DNA of 64,000 nt from Actinomadura fibrosa (GCF_900659615.1 NZ_CAACUY010000020.1:1-64000), one strand, 5' to 3'. Counted from the first letter of the stretch, positions 24,147-32,670 are shown. A program made the numbers and translations. The notes: generated by a model from the letters alone, not told the origin.

Positions 24147-24482
24147 ATGGCGCAGAACCTTGAAGTGCATGTGACGACGGGCAGTCGCGAGGAAGCGGAG
24201 AAGGTCGTGCAGGCGGCGGTCGAGGGGCGGCTGGCGGCGTGTGCGCAGATCAGTGGGCCGGTGACGTCGGCGTACTGGTGGAAGGGGAAGCTAGAGAGGG
24301 ATGAGGAGTACTCGGTCGTGATGAAGACGACCGAGGAGCGGCTCGACGCGTTGGTGGCCAGCGTGAAGGCTGCGCACTCCTACGAGACTCCGGAGATCGT
24401 GGCGGTGGCGATCGTTGGGGGGCTCGGGGACTACCTGACGTGGATCAAAGAAGAGACGGCGGCGCCGTCTTCGGACGGGTAG
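24147..24482 (+). CDS. cutA: Divalent-cation tolerance protein CutA
   Basis: The 111-aa product is a full-length CutA1: TTGSREEAEKVVQAAVEGRL, AACAQISGPVTSAYWWKGKL, EYSVVMKTTEERLDALVASV and HSYETPEIVAVAI with the family's conserved YETPEI. CutA1 forms a PII-like trimer linked to metal tolerance; its precise role is unsettled. It lies on the island and converges with the HTH/TPR regulator gene, overlapping its 3' end by 38 bases. Confidence 0.95.
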   Translation: MAQNLEVHVTTGSREEAEKVVQAAVEGRLAACAQISGPVTSAYWWKGKLERDEEYSVVMKTTEERLDALVASVKAAHSYETPEIVAVAIVGGLGDYLTWIKEETAAPSSDG

Positions 24483-25761
24483 CCGCGTACTCGGTACGGA
24501 ACTGGCCGGCTGCTGGGACGCGGGAGTCGGCGAGCTCGCCCACGACCTGGTCGAGGCGGTCCCAGCCGAGCGGGGCCGCCATGGCCGTAGTCGCTTCGAG
24601 AGATGAGCGGGCGTAGCGGACGGCCTCGGTGACGTCTCCGAGGCGGTAGTGCGCCAAGGCCATGTCGGCCTGGACGACGCACAGCTTCTTGATCTCTGTG
24701 GACGGGCCGACGGAAGCGGCGACCTGACGGCTTGCTCCCATGGCGCGGTCTTCTTGCGCGATGCGCGAGTAGACCGAGAGCGTCATAGAGGCGAAGCGGG
24801 TCGGGTCGACAAAGCAGGTCCAGGGGCGGGCGTTGATGTCGGCGGTGGCGTAGACGTCTTCGGCTTCGCGGATGGCTTCGAGGGCCGTTTGGTGATCGCC
24901 GAGGAGGGCCGATTCCTCGGCTTTGCGGCCGAGGAGCCAGGCACGGGTGGCGGGGTCGGCGTCGCCCAGGCGTTGGAGGGCGTTGGTGGCGAGTGTGACG
25001 GCTGCGCTGTGGTTTCCGCCGGTCATGTAGGTCTGGTAGCCGCTCATGCAGGCGGCGGTTGCGACGTCGTCGGTCTGTTTGGCGGCAACTCCGGCGAGGC
25101 GGGCTTGTCGTTCGGCGTGCTGACGGTCGCCGAGTTCCCACGCGAACCAGGCTGCGAGTACTGCTGATTCGCCGGCGGTGACGGCGAGACGGTGGCGCAG
25201 GTCGTCGGACCGGGTGGTCTCGAGGAGTGAGCCGATCTCGCTGATGTGGGTCAGGAGAGCGGGGTAGAGCTTGCGTGCTGGCCAGTGTTCCTCGAGGCGG
25301 TGAAGACCTCTGGTGCGGCCTTCGAGGTGCTCGACGGTCTCGTCATCGGGACGCTTCTGGCCGGTGAGCGCTCTCAGTAGGCGCTCGGCTGGTTCGAGTG
25401 CGGAGGTGCCTGCCGCGGTGACTGCGGCGAGCTGAAGCAGGGTTCTGCGGTCCACGCGCTGGTTGAGCCTTCCTACTGTCCAGGCGAGTACGAGTGGGTC
25501 AACATGATCTTCAGACATGGAGACGGTCGTGGGGGTGAACAGGTCGGCGTGGCGAGCGAAGAGGCGTCGGTACAGCTCGGCGTAGACGGGGCCGACCGGT
25601 TCGCCGCGCTGGTGGGCGCGGATCCGGCGGGCCATCGAGTCGAGGCCCGGAAGTTGGGCGCGTTCTTTGGGTGAGGCGAGATCTCGCATCTCTTTTGCGA
25701 GGTGGTTCTGAGACCAAATCTTCCGTTCCGAGATCAACCGGATCTTGTCGGCCAGTTCCAT
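24445..25761 (-). CDS. HTH regulator with TPR-like C-terminus
   Basis: The 438-aa protein starts with a divergent HTH (MELADKIRLISERKIWSQNHLAKEMRDLA begins the region, followed by a LDSMARRIRAH helix). A long helical-repeat array resembling TPRs follows, with units such as ESAVLAAWFAWELGDRQHAE, ALQRLGDADPATRAWLLGRK and DMALAHYRLGDVTEAVRYAR. Such regulators are common in Streptomyces and Actinomadura and often sit beside an anti-sigma-like ATPase gene, as here. ATG 25761 has GGATGAAGG upstream; an ATG seven codons earlier is possible. Confidence 0.8.
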   Translation of the reverse strand: MELADKIRLISERKIWSQNHLAKEMRDLASPKERAQLPGLDSMARRIRAHQRGEPVGPVYAELYRRLFARHADLFTPTTVSMSEDHVDPLVLAWTVGRLNQRVDRRTLLQLAAVTAAGTSALEPAERLLRALTGQKRPDDETVEHLEGRTRGLHRLEEHWPARKLYPALLTHISEIGSLLETTRSDDLRHRLAVTAGESAVLAAWFAWELGDRQHAERQARLAGVAAKQTDDVATAACMSGYQTYMTGGNHSAAVTLATNALQRLGDADPATRAWLLGRKAEESALLGDHQTALEAIREAEDVYATADINARPWTCFVDPTRFASMTLSVYSRIAQEDRAMGASRQVAASVGPSTEIKKLCVVQADMALAHYRLGDVTEAVRYARSSLEATTAMAAPLGWDRLDQVVGELADSRVPAAGQFRTEYAATRPKTAPPSLL

Positions 25762-25952
25762 TTGACCTTCATCCTCGCGCATCGGTTTGACTCTGCCCGA
25801 ACGCCTCACCTGGGCGACATCCGCTCACGTCCGTCGGCGACCGCCCACGTCAAACAGTCTTCCCTAGCAAGTGAGCCTTGTGCAGTGGTTTCTTGCTGTC
25901 ACGCGACCAAACCGGACACCCAATACGCAACGACGCGTGACGAGGACAGGCG

Positions 25953-26393
25953 ATGACAACCGTGACAGCGATCAGACCGCCTTACCTGGAGCTGGCCCTC
26001 ACCGTGGACCGCTCTGAGGGCAGTCGAGCCAGGCAGGCTGTCACCAGGGCTTTGTGCGATCTGGGACACGCGGGTCTCGTTGATGACGCGTGCGTCATCG
26101 TCAGCGAGTTGGTCACCAATGCGATCGTGGAGACCGAGAAGCGGCTTATCTTCCTGGCGCGCGATTTCCTGACAACCAGCCGCATCAAGCTCAGGCTCTA
26201 CGCCGACAGCGGTCGAATCGTCGTTGAGGTGTGGGACGAGCTGCCGGACAAGATCCCGCGACCGCGGCTGCCGGATATCGGCGAAGAAGGCGGGCGAGGG
26301 CTGAACATCGTGGCGCAATTGTCTGCGAAATGGGGCTATAGCCACACATGCGGCTGGAAGCGCGTATGGGCTCTGCTGGAGGTCGCCTCATGA
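25953..26393 (+). CDS. RsbW-like ATP-binding protein (HATPase_c_2)
   Basis: The 146-aa single-domain GHKL ATPase has the N-box DACVIVSELVTNAIVETEKR, the G1 box RIVVEVWDELPDKIPRPRLP and the G2-type EEGGRGLNIVAQLSAKWGY. Such small actinomycete ATPases act as anti-sigma or regulatory kinases; the partner is unknown. It is divergent from the HTH/TPR regulator gene, and this pairing suggests a shared regulatory circuit. Confidence 0.9.
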   Translation: MTTVTAIRPPYLELALTVDRSEGSRARQAVTRALCDLGHAGLVDDACVIVSELVTNAIVETEKRLIFLARDFLTTSRIKLRLYADSGRIVVEVWDELPDKIPRPRLPDIGEEGGRGLNIVAQLSAKWGYSHTCGWKRVWALLEVAS

Positions 26394-26584
26394 TGACCTC
26401 CAGGCAGCAACTCCAGCAGGTCTTCTGGAGAGGGCCCTCCCCATGCTAGAGCCCACCGGGTGACCCCTAACAAGTCTCTCGCCTCCTGATACTGCCCAAC
26501 GGCGAGCGGCGGTGCCGGAGGCGACACCCTCCAGACGGCGGTTAGGGGCTCCCGCGGCCTCGCCACCATCCGGCGAATCGATCT

Positions 26585-26631
26585 CCTCCGGGCGGAGCTC
26601 CCAGCCCCCGAGGAAGCACTCCGCCCGGAGG
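26585..26631. promoter_or_regulatory. Inverted repeat, 13-bp stem
   Basis: CCTCCGGGCGGAG and CTCCGCCCGGAGG form a perfect 13-bp stem separated by 21 bases in the 455-bp gene-free stretch 26394-26848. It lies downstream of the ATPase gene and could terminate it or structure the leader of the next operon. Confidence 0.5.
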
Positions 26632-26737
26632 TTCATCACCAAGCCCCCGCGGCTTTGCAGCCGCTCCTGGGCTTCGCCATGCAGGAAGGAAGGTGGTTCA
26701 TCGCTCGCAGGGCGTCCGCCCATCGGTGTTGACGCGG

Positions 26738-26781
26738 AGCAGTGCCCCGCCGAACGGCGGCCCGGATGGCGGGGCACTGCT
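26738..26781. promoter_or_regulatory. Inverted repeat, 14-bp stem ahead of the next operon
   Basis: AGCAGTGCCCCGCC and GGCGGGGCACTGCT pair perfectly around a 16-base GC-rich loop, 67 bases before GTG 26849. No T-run follows. It may be a terminator or a structured 5' leader; the rest of 26394-26848 shows no gene. Confidence 0.5.
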
Positions 26782-26848
26782 AGAAGCTCCCAGCAGACAC
26801 GGGCCGACCTCGCTCGCCATCAGTGCCACTAGCCACAAAGGAGAAGTC

Positions 26849-27601
26849 GTGAGCACCATCCTGGCCCAACCCGTCCCGATCATCGACGTCACGATGCCCG
26901 AGCCGTTCCACTCCGGCTGGAACAAGATCGACGGAATCACCGTGGACGACACCCGCCTCACCATCGACCCGGCGACCTACTTCTTCCGGTACGAGAACCC
27001 CACCTGGCTCGTCTGCGACTGGGCCGGCGTCGAGGCCGAGCTGCTCCCGGCGGTCGAGACGCACGACACGACCATCGAGCAGATCGCGCTGGAGTACGTC
27101 AAGGCGCACGGCAGGCTCACCGACGACGCGGCCGAAGTGCTCCAGGTGGCGTGGAAGGTCAACGCCTGGCAGTTCCGCGACGAGCACCTGAACGACCGGG
27201 GCCTGGCGGCGCTCGGCGTCCGCAGCGAGGACCTGCGCATGCTGCGCGAGTGCTGCACGCTCATGGCCCTCAACCGGGTCGAGAAGGACGGCACGATCAC
27301 CAACGTCGGACCGGCGTGGATGTTCCCCATCGCCTGCAAGGTCGTCTACGACCTGGACCAGGAGGGCGCCCAACTTCTCGACGAGCTGTACCACGGCACC
27401 TGGTTCGACGAGGCCCGGCGCGTCGAGGCGGTCAAGGCCAACGCCTCGCTGGGCGGCAAGCTCGTCCACGGGTGCCAGTCCCAGCAGGACATGCGGGGCG
27501 GGTGCGTCGTACCGTTCGGCGCGGACCTCGCCGAGTTCCAACGGGAGCTGGCACAGTTCGGAGATGACTGGATCGAGCGGGTGGAGTCCTTTGGCCGGTG
27601 A
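26849..27601 (+). CDS. Hypothetical protein (250 aa), first gene of a three-gene cassette
   Basis: The family is not recognised. The protein starts at GTG 26849 with AAGGAG six bases upstream and is soluble. Features are an Asp/Thr-rich N-terminal half (IDVTMPEPFHSGWNKIDGIT, YFFRYENPTWLVCDWAG), a central region with two adjacent Cys (MLRECCTLMALNR), and a C-terminal CQSQQDMRGGCVVPFG motif that could bind metal or form a disulfide. The next gene begins within its 3' end, so the two are translationally linked. Confidence 0.8.
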   Translation: MSTILAQPVPIIDVTMPEPFHSGWNKIDGITVDDTRLTIDPATYFFRYENPTWLVCDWAGVEAELLPAVETHDTTIEQIALEYVKAHGRLTDDAAEVLQVAWKVNAWQFRDEHLNDRGLAALGVRSEDLRMLRECCTLMALNRVEKDGTITNVGPAWMFPIACKVVYDLDQEGAQLLDELYHGTWFDEARRVEAVKANASLGGKLVHGCQSQQDMRGGCVVPFGADLAEFQRELAQFGDDWIERVESFGR

Positions 27602-28547
27602 CGACTACGGGCCCGAGGGGGCGGACGCGCTGTCCGCCCCCTCGGGGGTCCTGCACGCACTGATCACATCGGCGGGTCTGCCGACTCGTCCGGTTCGCCG
27701 GGACCCATTGCATGTCTGGGATATGTCCGCCGTGGAGCGGGTCCACCTTGCGGACGGCAGTTCGGTCATCTGCAAGACGGCGCGCGAGCCGTTCACCGAA
27801 GAGGCCGAGGTGCTGCGGTATGCGGAGGTCCACGGCGTGCCTGTGCCTGCGGTGCTCGCCTCGACTCATACCGCTGACGGGCATCTCGCCATGCTGCTCG
27901 AAGACCTCGGGCCGGCGCCGGACGAAGACGCGCCAATGAGTGTCGGAGCGCAGATGGCCGTCCAGGTACACCAGTGTCCGCCCATGAGTGGCCTTGCTGA
28001 ACTCGACGCCGCCGCTCTGGCCGGTCTACCGCACCGTGCCCTGCGCTGGCTGGAAACGCTGCGCTTGGAAGGACGGTGGACGGACACCGTCGAGATCGAG
28101 GACCTCCTGGAGCGGCTCGACGCAGTCAGCGAACGTCGTGCACAGGGTGTGGATATCCCGCCGTACAGGCTGTGCCACAGCGAGTTCCATCCCACCTCAC
28201 TGCACGTCAGCGCAACCGGCGTGAAGATCCTCGACTGGGCGAGAGCCTTCAACGGGCCTGGTCTGCTGGACTTGGCGTCCTGGGAGGACACCCCGAAGCC
28301 GCTCAACACTGAGGCCGTGGCACGGATGATCCGCGCCTACATCGCGGCGGGTGGGAACGAGCACGCTGCGTCGGAGCGCGGGGGACTGCCCGCTGAGGAG
28401 TGGGCCGGCGGCTGGCACCGCGTCTGGATCTGCGAGTGGTACCTCCAGCAATGCGTCCGCTGGATGCCCGATCCCGCGAACGACGCGGCGACTCAGCGGA
28501 CGGTCGCGAGGCACCTGAAGGAGGCAGCGCAATGCCTGACGCAGTGA
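27591..28547 (+). CDS. Aminoglycoside-phosphotransferase-fold protein with altered catalytic loop
   Basis: The protein of about 318 aa has an APH/choline-kinase fold: an N-lobe ERVHLADGSSVICKTAREPF with the ATP-site Lys, AEVLRYAEVHGVPVPAVLAS, the hinge LLEDLG, then RLCHSEFHPTSLHV and VKILDWARAFNGPGLLDLAS. The usual catalytic loop is HGDxxxxN; here it reads HSEFHPTS, so the catalytic Asp is Glu and the Asn is Ser. The metal-binding Asp of ILDW remains. Activity may be altered or lost. The start is uncertain: TTG 27591 has GGAG four bases upstream, while ATG 27564 has no spacing to its GGAG. Confidence 0.82.
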   Translation: MAGDDYGPEGADALSAPSGVLHALITSAGLPTRPVRRDPLHVWDMSAVERVHLADGSSVICKTAREPFTEEAEVLRYAEVHGVPVPAVLASTHTADGHLAMLLEDLGPAPDEDAPMSVGAQMAVQVHQCPPMSGLAELDAAALAGLPHRALRWLETLRLEGRWTDTVEIEDLLERLDAVSERRAQGVDIPPYRLCHSEFHPTSLHVSATGVKILDWARAFNGPGLLDLASWEDTPKPLNTEAVARMIRAYIAAGGNEHAASERGGLPAEEWAGGWHRVWICEWYLQQCVRWMPDPANDAATQRTVARHLKEAAQCLTQ

Positions 28548-29005
28548 CCAACGTTCACCCGGCTGCTCGTCTGGCTCTTCCCGAGGGAGGCTTTGCAGAC
28601 GTCGACCTGAAGATGGTTCCGCTCGTCCAGGCGCTCTGGGCGATGGGGCTGCGTACGGCGGGTTGCTGCCAGGACCTCGGCGAATCTTCGGCCTTTACCG
28701 GGAACGAAGCAGGGCGCGAGCGCTTCGGTCAGTACTACCGAGGCCAAGCGTGGCTGAAGATGCCCGTCGAAGACACACGAATCATGCTCGCACGCCTCGC
28801 CGAACATCCCCGCTTCCGCGAGCGCTTCAATCGCTGGACCCGCCCGGACGCCTGGGAGAACTACGTGTACCTGCTCGCGGGTGATACCGACGTCCAACTC
28901 TCCGCTTGGGCTCAGATTCACTTCCCGAACGACCAACTCGACGAGGTGACCGCAATCCTTGGCGGCCCAGCGTCGACCAACATCAGCGTGCGTTCCCGCT
29001 GCTGA
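28532..29005 (+). CDS. Hypothetical protein (157 aa), third gene of the cassette
   Basis: The product is soluble, with a recognisable block VDLKMVPLVQALWAMGLRTA followed by GCCQDLGESSAF, found in small actinomycete proteins of unknown function. The C-terminal half contains RFNRWTRPDAWENYVYLLAG and ends with IHFPNDQLDEVTAIL. GAAGGAGG lies upstream of ATG 28532, which overlaps the phosphotransferase-like gene by 16 bases. Three overlapping genes in a row point to a single functional module. Confidence 0.75.
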   Translation: MPDAVTNVHPAARLALPEGGFADVDLKMVPLVQALWAMGLRTAGCCQDLGESSAFTGNEAGRERFGQYYRGQAWLKMPVEDTRIMLARLAEHPRFRERFNRWTRPDAWENYVYLLAGDTDVQLSAWAQIHFPNDQLDEVTAILGGPASTNISVRSRC

Positions 29006-29426
29006 ACTCAAGGGCCCAACTCGAATGTCGGCTGTGGGTCCGTCCGCGGCTCGGAGCCGCGGGGCAAGAAATGCATATCGTTCACTTCTGGAGTTGGACC
29101 GAGCGCGGTCCAGTGCTGCGAGGTGGGGATCGAGCGCGATCCCAGGTGTGAAGGGGTCTGCTGGGTGCCCCCGCCAAGCCAAGGCAGACGGCGCGATAGA
29201 AGGCATGTCGTATAGGTGCCAATTCGTGGCGCTGCGACACGCCTTGCCGCTACAGCAGTTGACTATTGCTGCTGTGCAATGCATCGTCGAAAGGGTCGCC
29301 TAAAAGTGACGACATAATCGTCAGACTAGCTCGAAACGGCACAAAGATGTCACTTGGCTGGCGAAGGAAGACGATACTCGGCAGAGAGGGCAACGATCTG
29401 AGTATCCGACGTCGAACAGGGGAACT
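29006..29426. other. Gene-free stretch inside the island
   Basis: This 421-bp interval has lower GC than its surroundings and no convincing frame, RNA gene or repeat. AGGGGAA at its right end serves the next small gene. I see nothing else in it. Confidence 0.5.
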
Positions 29427-29657
29427 GTGGCGGGGATCGACAAGCGGATCGCTGTGCTCGTGTCCTGGAGCAAGACCGGGGACCGGAAGCAGCGCACGAA
29501 GCCGGGACGGGACGCCTTCCTGGCGCGGTTCGAGCGAGAGGTTGACCCGGAAGGCGTGCTTCCGGTGGAGGAGCGACGGCGGCGGGCCGAGTTGGCCAAG
29601 CGGGCCTACATGCTGCGGCTGGCCAAGCGGTCGGCGCAGGTGAGGAAGAAGGGCTGA
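29427..29657 (+). CDS. Small basic protein (76 aa) near the integrase
   Basis: GTG 29427 with AGGGGAA upstream opens a Lys/Arg-rich frame: GIDKRIAVLVSWSKTGDRKQ, then ARFEREVDPEGVLPVEERRR and RAELAKRAYMLRLAKRSAQV. Similar short basic proteins are common on actinomycete integrative elements; a DNA-associated role is plausible but unproven. It converges on the integrase gene, with a strong hairpin between them. Confidence 0.65.
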   Translation: MAGIDKRIAVLVSWSKTGDRKQRTKPGRDAFLARFEREVDPEGVLPVEERRRRAELAKRAYMLRLAKRSAQVRKKG

Positions 29658-29664
29658 CCTATAG

Positions 29665-29697
29665 CGAAGCCCCGGCGCGGGATGCGCCGGGGCTTCG
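29665..29697. terminator. Bidirectional terminator hairpin
   Basis: CGAAGCCCCGGCGC and GCGCCGGGGCTTCG form a perfect 14-bp stem with a five-base loop between the convergent small basic gene and the integrase gene. No long T-run follows, which is usual in high-GC actinomycetes. Confidence 0.85.
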
Positions 29698-29705
29698 TCC
29701 GATGG

Positions 29706-30650
29706 TCAGTCCTCCATGATGCGGTCATAGGTGCGGCGGGCTCGGGTGCTGGCGGCGCTGCGGCCGTAGCGGCGGAGCATCTGGGGTGATGACCAGCCGT
29801 TGAGTTCCATGAGGTCGCCTTCGGCGCCGCCCTTGTCGAGCCAAGTGTGGGAGAAGTGGTGGCGGAACTTGTGCGGGTGGACGGCGACGCCGCATTCCTC
29901 GCCGCGGCGGACGCCCATCTGGTAGATGCCGTTGGCCGTCATAGGTGGACGATTGTTGGTGCCCAGCCAAAGATGCCGGCTGGAGGCATGGGTGTGCTTG
30001 GCGCGGACCCGGATGTAGCGGTCGATGGCTCGGGCGGACGGGTGCCCGAAGCGGACGATGCGCTGCTTGTTGCCCTTACCTGTGACGAGGAGTTCGCGGC
30101 GCATCAGGTCCAGGTCGCTGCGGTCGGGGTCGTCGGCGTCGTAGGTGATGCCGGCGAGTTCGGACAGTCGCAGGCCGGTCGCCTTGAACAGCGCCAGGAT
30201 GGCGAAATCGCGGCGTTGGGTGAAGGCTTTCCCTTCGCAGTGCTTAAGGAGCTTGGCGAGTTCGTCGTCGGTGAAGACGGGGACGACCTTTTCGCCGACG
30301 GCGGGTGGGCGGAGCTTCGCCATCGGGTTGGGCAGTTCTTCGTCGGTGGGCCACCACTTGAAGAACTGCTGCAGTGCCCGGTATTGGTTGTTTGCGTAGC
30401 TGTCGGAGTAGGTGTTGAGGAGCCAGACCGTCCAGGCGCGGACGTCGTCGGCGGTGACGTCGTCCCAGTCGGTGTGAGTGGTGTTGCGTCGAAGATGTCC
30501 GGCCGCGAACCACTGCGCCGCTTCGGCGTAGGTGCGGACGGTCTTCGGGGACTTCCCCTCGGCGTTGAGATGCAGGGTGAACGAGTTGATCGCGGGTTGG
30601 AAGGCGCCTGCTCGGAGGTCCTTCGGACGCCGCGTACGCGCGGTACCCAT
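29706..30650 (-). CDS. Tyrosine recombinase (island integrase)
   Basis: The 314-aa protein has an N-terminal SAM-like core-binding domain (SFTLHLNAEGKSPKTVRTYA, NTYSDSYANNQYRALQQFFK) and a catalytic domain with all expected residues: Arg in LFKATGLRLSELAGI, Lys in VTGKGNKQRIVRF, HKFRHHF with His and Arg, Trp in LNGWSSPQML, and the nucleophile Tyr in RRYGRSA. It resembles XerC/D-type recombinases. Its 5' end lies 85 bp from the tRNA-Phe attachment site, so it very likely integrated this island. It looks intact. Confidence 0.93.
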   Translation of the reverse strand: MGTARTRRPKDLRAGAFQPAINSFTLHLNAEGKSPKTVRTYAEAAQWFAAGHLRRNTTHTDWDDVTADDVRAWTVWLLNTYSDSYANNQYRALQQFFKWWPTDEELPNPMAKLRPPAVGEKVVPVFTDDELAKLLKHCEGKAFTQRRDFAILALFKATGLRLSELAGITYDADDPDRSDLDLMRRELLVTGKGNKQRIVRFGHPSARAIDRYIRVRAKHTHASSRHLWLGTNNRPPMTANGIYQMGVRRGEECGVAVHPHKFRHHFSHTWLDKGGAEGDLMELNGWSSPQMLRRYGRSAASTRARRTYDRIMED

Positions 30651-30734
30651 TGGAGTGAGAGTTTTCCTCTGTTCGAGCGGTGTACACCGGAAGTGATCAA
30701 TCCGTTACCGGTGTTTTCGCTGGTCAGAGAACCA

Positions 30735-30780
30735 AGGTGGGCAGGGGCGGGGTCGAACCGCCGACCTTCCGCTTTTCAGG
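30735..30780. repeat. Proximal attachment site within tRNA-Phe
   Basis: These 46 bases are identical to 18152-18197 and cover the 3' end of tRNA-Phe up to the anticodon loop. Integration here leaves the tRNA intact. Confidence 0.88.
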
Positions 30781-30811
30781 CGGACGCTCGTACCGACTGA
30801 GCTACCTGCCC
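30738..30811 (-). tRNA. tRNA-Phe (GAA)
   Basis: The 74-nt cloverleaf reads GGGCAGG acceptor, GCTC/GAGC D-stem, TCCGC/GCGGA anticodon stem with loop CTGAAAA (anticodon GAA), GGCGG/CCGCC T-stem with TTCGACC, CCTGCCC acceptor and discriminator A. CCA is not encoded (the genome continues CCT). It is the integration target of the island. Confidence 0.95.
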
Positions 30812-30831
30812 AGGACGCGCGTCGGCGCGTC

Positions 30832-30909
30832 TGGCGGTCCTGACGGGATTTGAACCCGCGGCCTCCACCTTGACAGGGTGGCGAGCACTCCTAACTGCTC
30901 CACAGGACC
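30832..30909 (-). tRNA. tRNA-Asp (GTC)
   Basis: Acceptor GGTCCTG/CAGGACC, D-stem GAGC/GCTC, anticodon stem CCACC/GGTGG with loop CTGTCAA (anticodon GTC), T-arm GCGGG-TTCAAAT-CCCGT, discriminator G and an encoded CCA are all present. It lies 20 bp upstream of tRNA-Phe on the same strand, suggesting one transcript. The 278 bp from here to the permease gene hold no other feature. Confidence 0.95.
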
Positions 30910-31187
30910 TTGCGTCTCCGAGCTTAGTGGCTTCGGAGGGGTGTCTCGTCCCGGGCGGGCGGCCCGGTTCTTGGCGACGTCCGAGAGCATACGCGATGGC
31001 TGTGGACGGCGCCAACTCGTTAAGCGGGGTTGGCGGCAGGGGGGACGGGGAGGATGGGCGGTGACGGAGGGGCGCCGGAAGTCGCCCGTTGGTGACCGTT
31101 TTTGTGCCTCATGTGGCCGGGGTTCCTAATGTGGTGGGGTCGGGGCCGTCCTCGGGGGACGGCCGAGAGGTGAAAGGCCGGAAACGC

Positions 31188-32618
31188 ATGGTCGCGAAGC
31201 TCCCGGAGCAGGGCGCGGAGGCGGAGGGGTATCAGCGAGGGCTCGGTACCCGGCAGATCCAGATGCTGGCGATCGGCGGGACGATCGGTACGGGGTTGTT
31301 CCTCGGGGCCGGGGAGAACATCGCCAAGGCCGGGCCCAGCCTGATCCTGGCGTACGCGGTCGCGGGGCTGATGGTGTTCTTCGTGGTGCGGGCGCTCGGT
31401 GAGCTGCTCATGTACCGGCGGGCGGAAGGGGGGTTCGCCGGGTACGCGCGGGAGTTCCTCGGGCCGTTCTGGGGCTACGCGACGACGTGGACGTACTGGA
31501 TCATCTGGGTCACGACGGGCATGGCGGAGCTGACCGCGGCCGGGAAGTACGTGCAGAAGTGGTGGCCGGGGGTCGAGCAGTGGCAGACGGCGCTGGTGGC
31601 GCTGGTGGTCCTGTTCGCGGTGAACCTGATCTCGGTGAAGCTGTTCGGCGAGCTGGAGTTCTGGTTCGCGATGATCAAGGTCGCGGCGATCGTGATGATG
31701 ATCCTGGTGGGGATCGGGGTGCTGGTCTTCGGGTTCAGCGACGCGGGCGACACCGCTGCGGTGTCGAACCTGTGGTCGCATGGCGGGTTCTTCCCTGAGG
31801 GGGTCAGCCCGGCGCTGATGACGCTGCAGATGGTCATGTTCGCCTACCTGGGCGTCGAGCTGGTCGGTGTGACGGCGAGCGAGGCGAAGGATCCGGAGAA
31901 GAACATCCCGCGGGCGATCAACGCGCTGCCACTGCGGTTCGCGCTGTTCTACCTGGGGTCGCTGCTGGTGATCCTGTCCGTGGTGCCGTGGACGGCGTTC
32001 AAGGGCGGCGCGAGCCCGTTCGTGCTGGCCTTCGACGAGATCGGCATCCCGGGCGGGGGCGACATCGTCAACGTCGTGGTGCTGACGGCGGCGCTGTCGT
32101 CGTGCAACGCGGGCGGGCTGTACTCGACGTCCCGGATGCTGCGGACGGCCGGGGTGAACGGGGACGGGCCGAGGGCGCTGGCCGGGTTGAACGGGCGCGG
32201 TGTCCCGGTGCTGACCGTGGTGATCTCGGCGCTGGTCATGGGGATCGGCGTGGTGGTCAACGCGGTGGTGCCGGACAAGGCGTTCGAGTACATCACGTCG
32301 GTGTCGACGGGCGGGGCCATCCTGGTGTGGACGGTCATCCTGGTCGCGCACATGGTGTACCGGCGGAAGGCGGCGGCGGGGGCGCTGCCGCGGGCGTCCT
32401 ACCGGATGCCGTGGGCGCCGTATACGAACTGGCTGGTGCTGGCGTTCTTCGTGTTCGTCACGGTGACCATCGCGTGGGAGGCGGACACGCGGATCGCGCT
32501 GTACGTCATGACAGGGTGGCTGGTTCTGCTGGTGGCGGGCTGGCCGGTCGTGCGGCGGCGGTCGCGTGAGAGCGCGGACGCGCGGGCGGTGCCGGCCGGG
32601 GAGAGCGCGAACGCCTGA
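31188..32618 (+). CDS. Amino acid permease (APC superfamily, AAT family)
   Basis: The 476-aa, 12-helix protein starts its fold with YQRGLGTRQIQMLAIGGTIG and TGLFLGAGENIAKAGPSLIL, the AAT-family substrate-site signature, followed by RALGELLMYRRAEGGFAGYA and GVELVGVTASEAKDPEKNIP. Family members import amino acids with protons. The profile fits CycA/AnsP/GabP-like transporters and the substrate cannot be narrowed. ATG 31188 follows GAGAGGTGAAAGG; a longer N-terminus from 31089 is not family-like. Confidence 0.9.
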   Translation: MVAKLPEQGAEAEGYQRGLGTRQIQMLAIGGTIGTGLFLGAGENIAKAGPSLILAYAVAGLMVFFVVRALGELLMYRRAEGGFAGYAREFLGPFWGYATTWTYWIIWVTTGMAELTAAGKYVQKWWPGVEQWQTALVALVVLFAVNLISVKLFGELEFWFAMIKVAAIVMMILVGIGVLVFGFSDAGDTAAVSNLWSHGGFFPEGVSPALMTLQMVMFAYLGVELVGVTASEAKDPEKNIPRAINALPLRFALFYLGSLLVILSVVPWTAFKGGASPFVLAFDEIGIPGGGDIVNVVVLTAALSSCNAGGLYSTSRMLRTAGVNGDGPRALAGLNGRGVPVLTVVISALVMGIGVVVNAVVPDKAFEYITSVSTGGAILVWTVILVAHMVYRRKAAAGALPRASYRMPWAPYTNWLVLAFFVFVTVTIAWEADTRIALYVMTGWLVLLVAGWPVVRRRSRESADARAVPAGESANA

Positions 32619-32670
32619 GTGCCCGGCGCCACAGGGTGCGATGATGGTGGTCGCGACCCTGGAGGTGCCT

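Larger units (their letters stand above)
18152..30780. mobile_element. 12.6-kb genomic island integrated at tRNA-Phe
   Basis: A 46-bp direct repeat, identical at 18152-18197 and 30735-30780, bounds this interval. The right copy is the 3' portion of an intact tRNA-Phe gene, and the left copy is a 3' fragment without the 5' half. A complete tyrosine recombinase gene (29706-30650) sits next to the tRNA. These are the standard marks of site-specific integration into a tRNA gene. Cargo includes the cyclase/sensor/effector cassette, CutA, regulators and a phosphotransferase-like cassette. No replication, transfer or phage structural genes are visible, so it looks non-self-transmissible. Confidence 0.88.
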
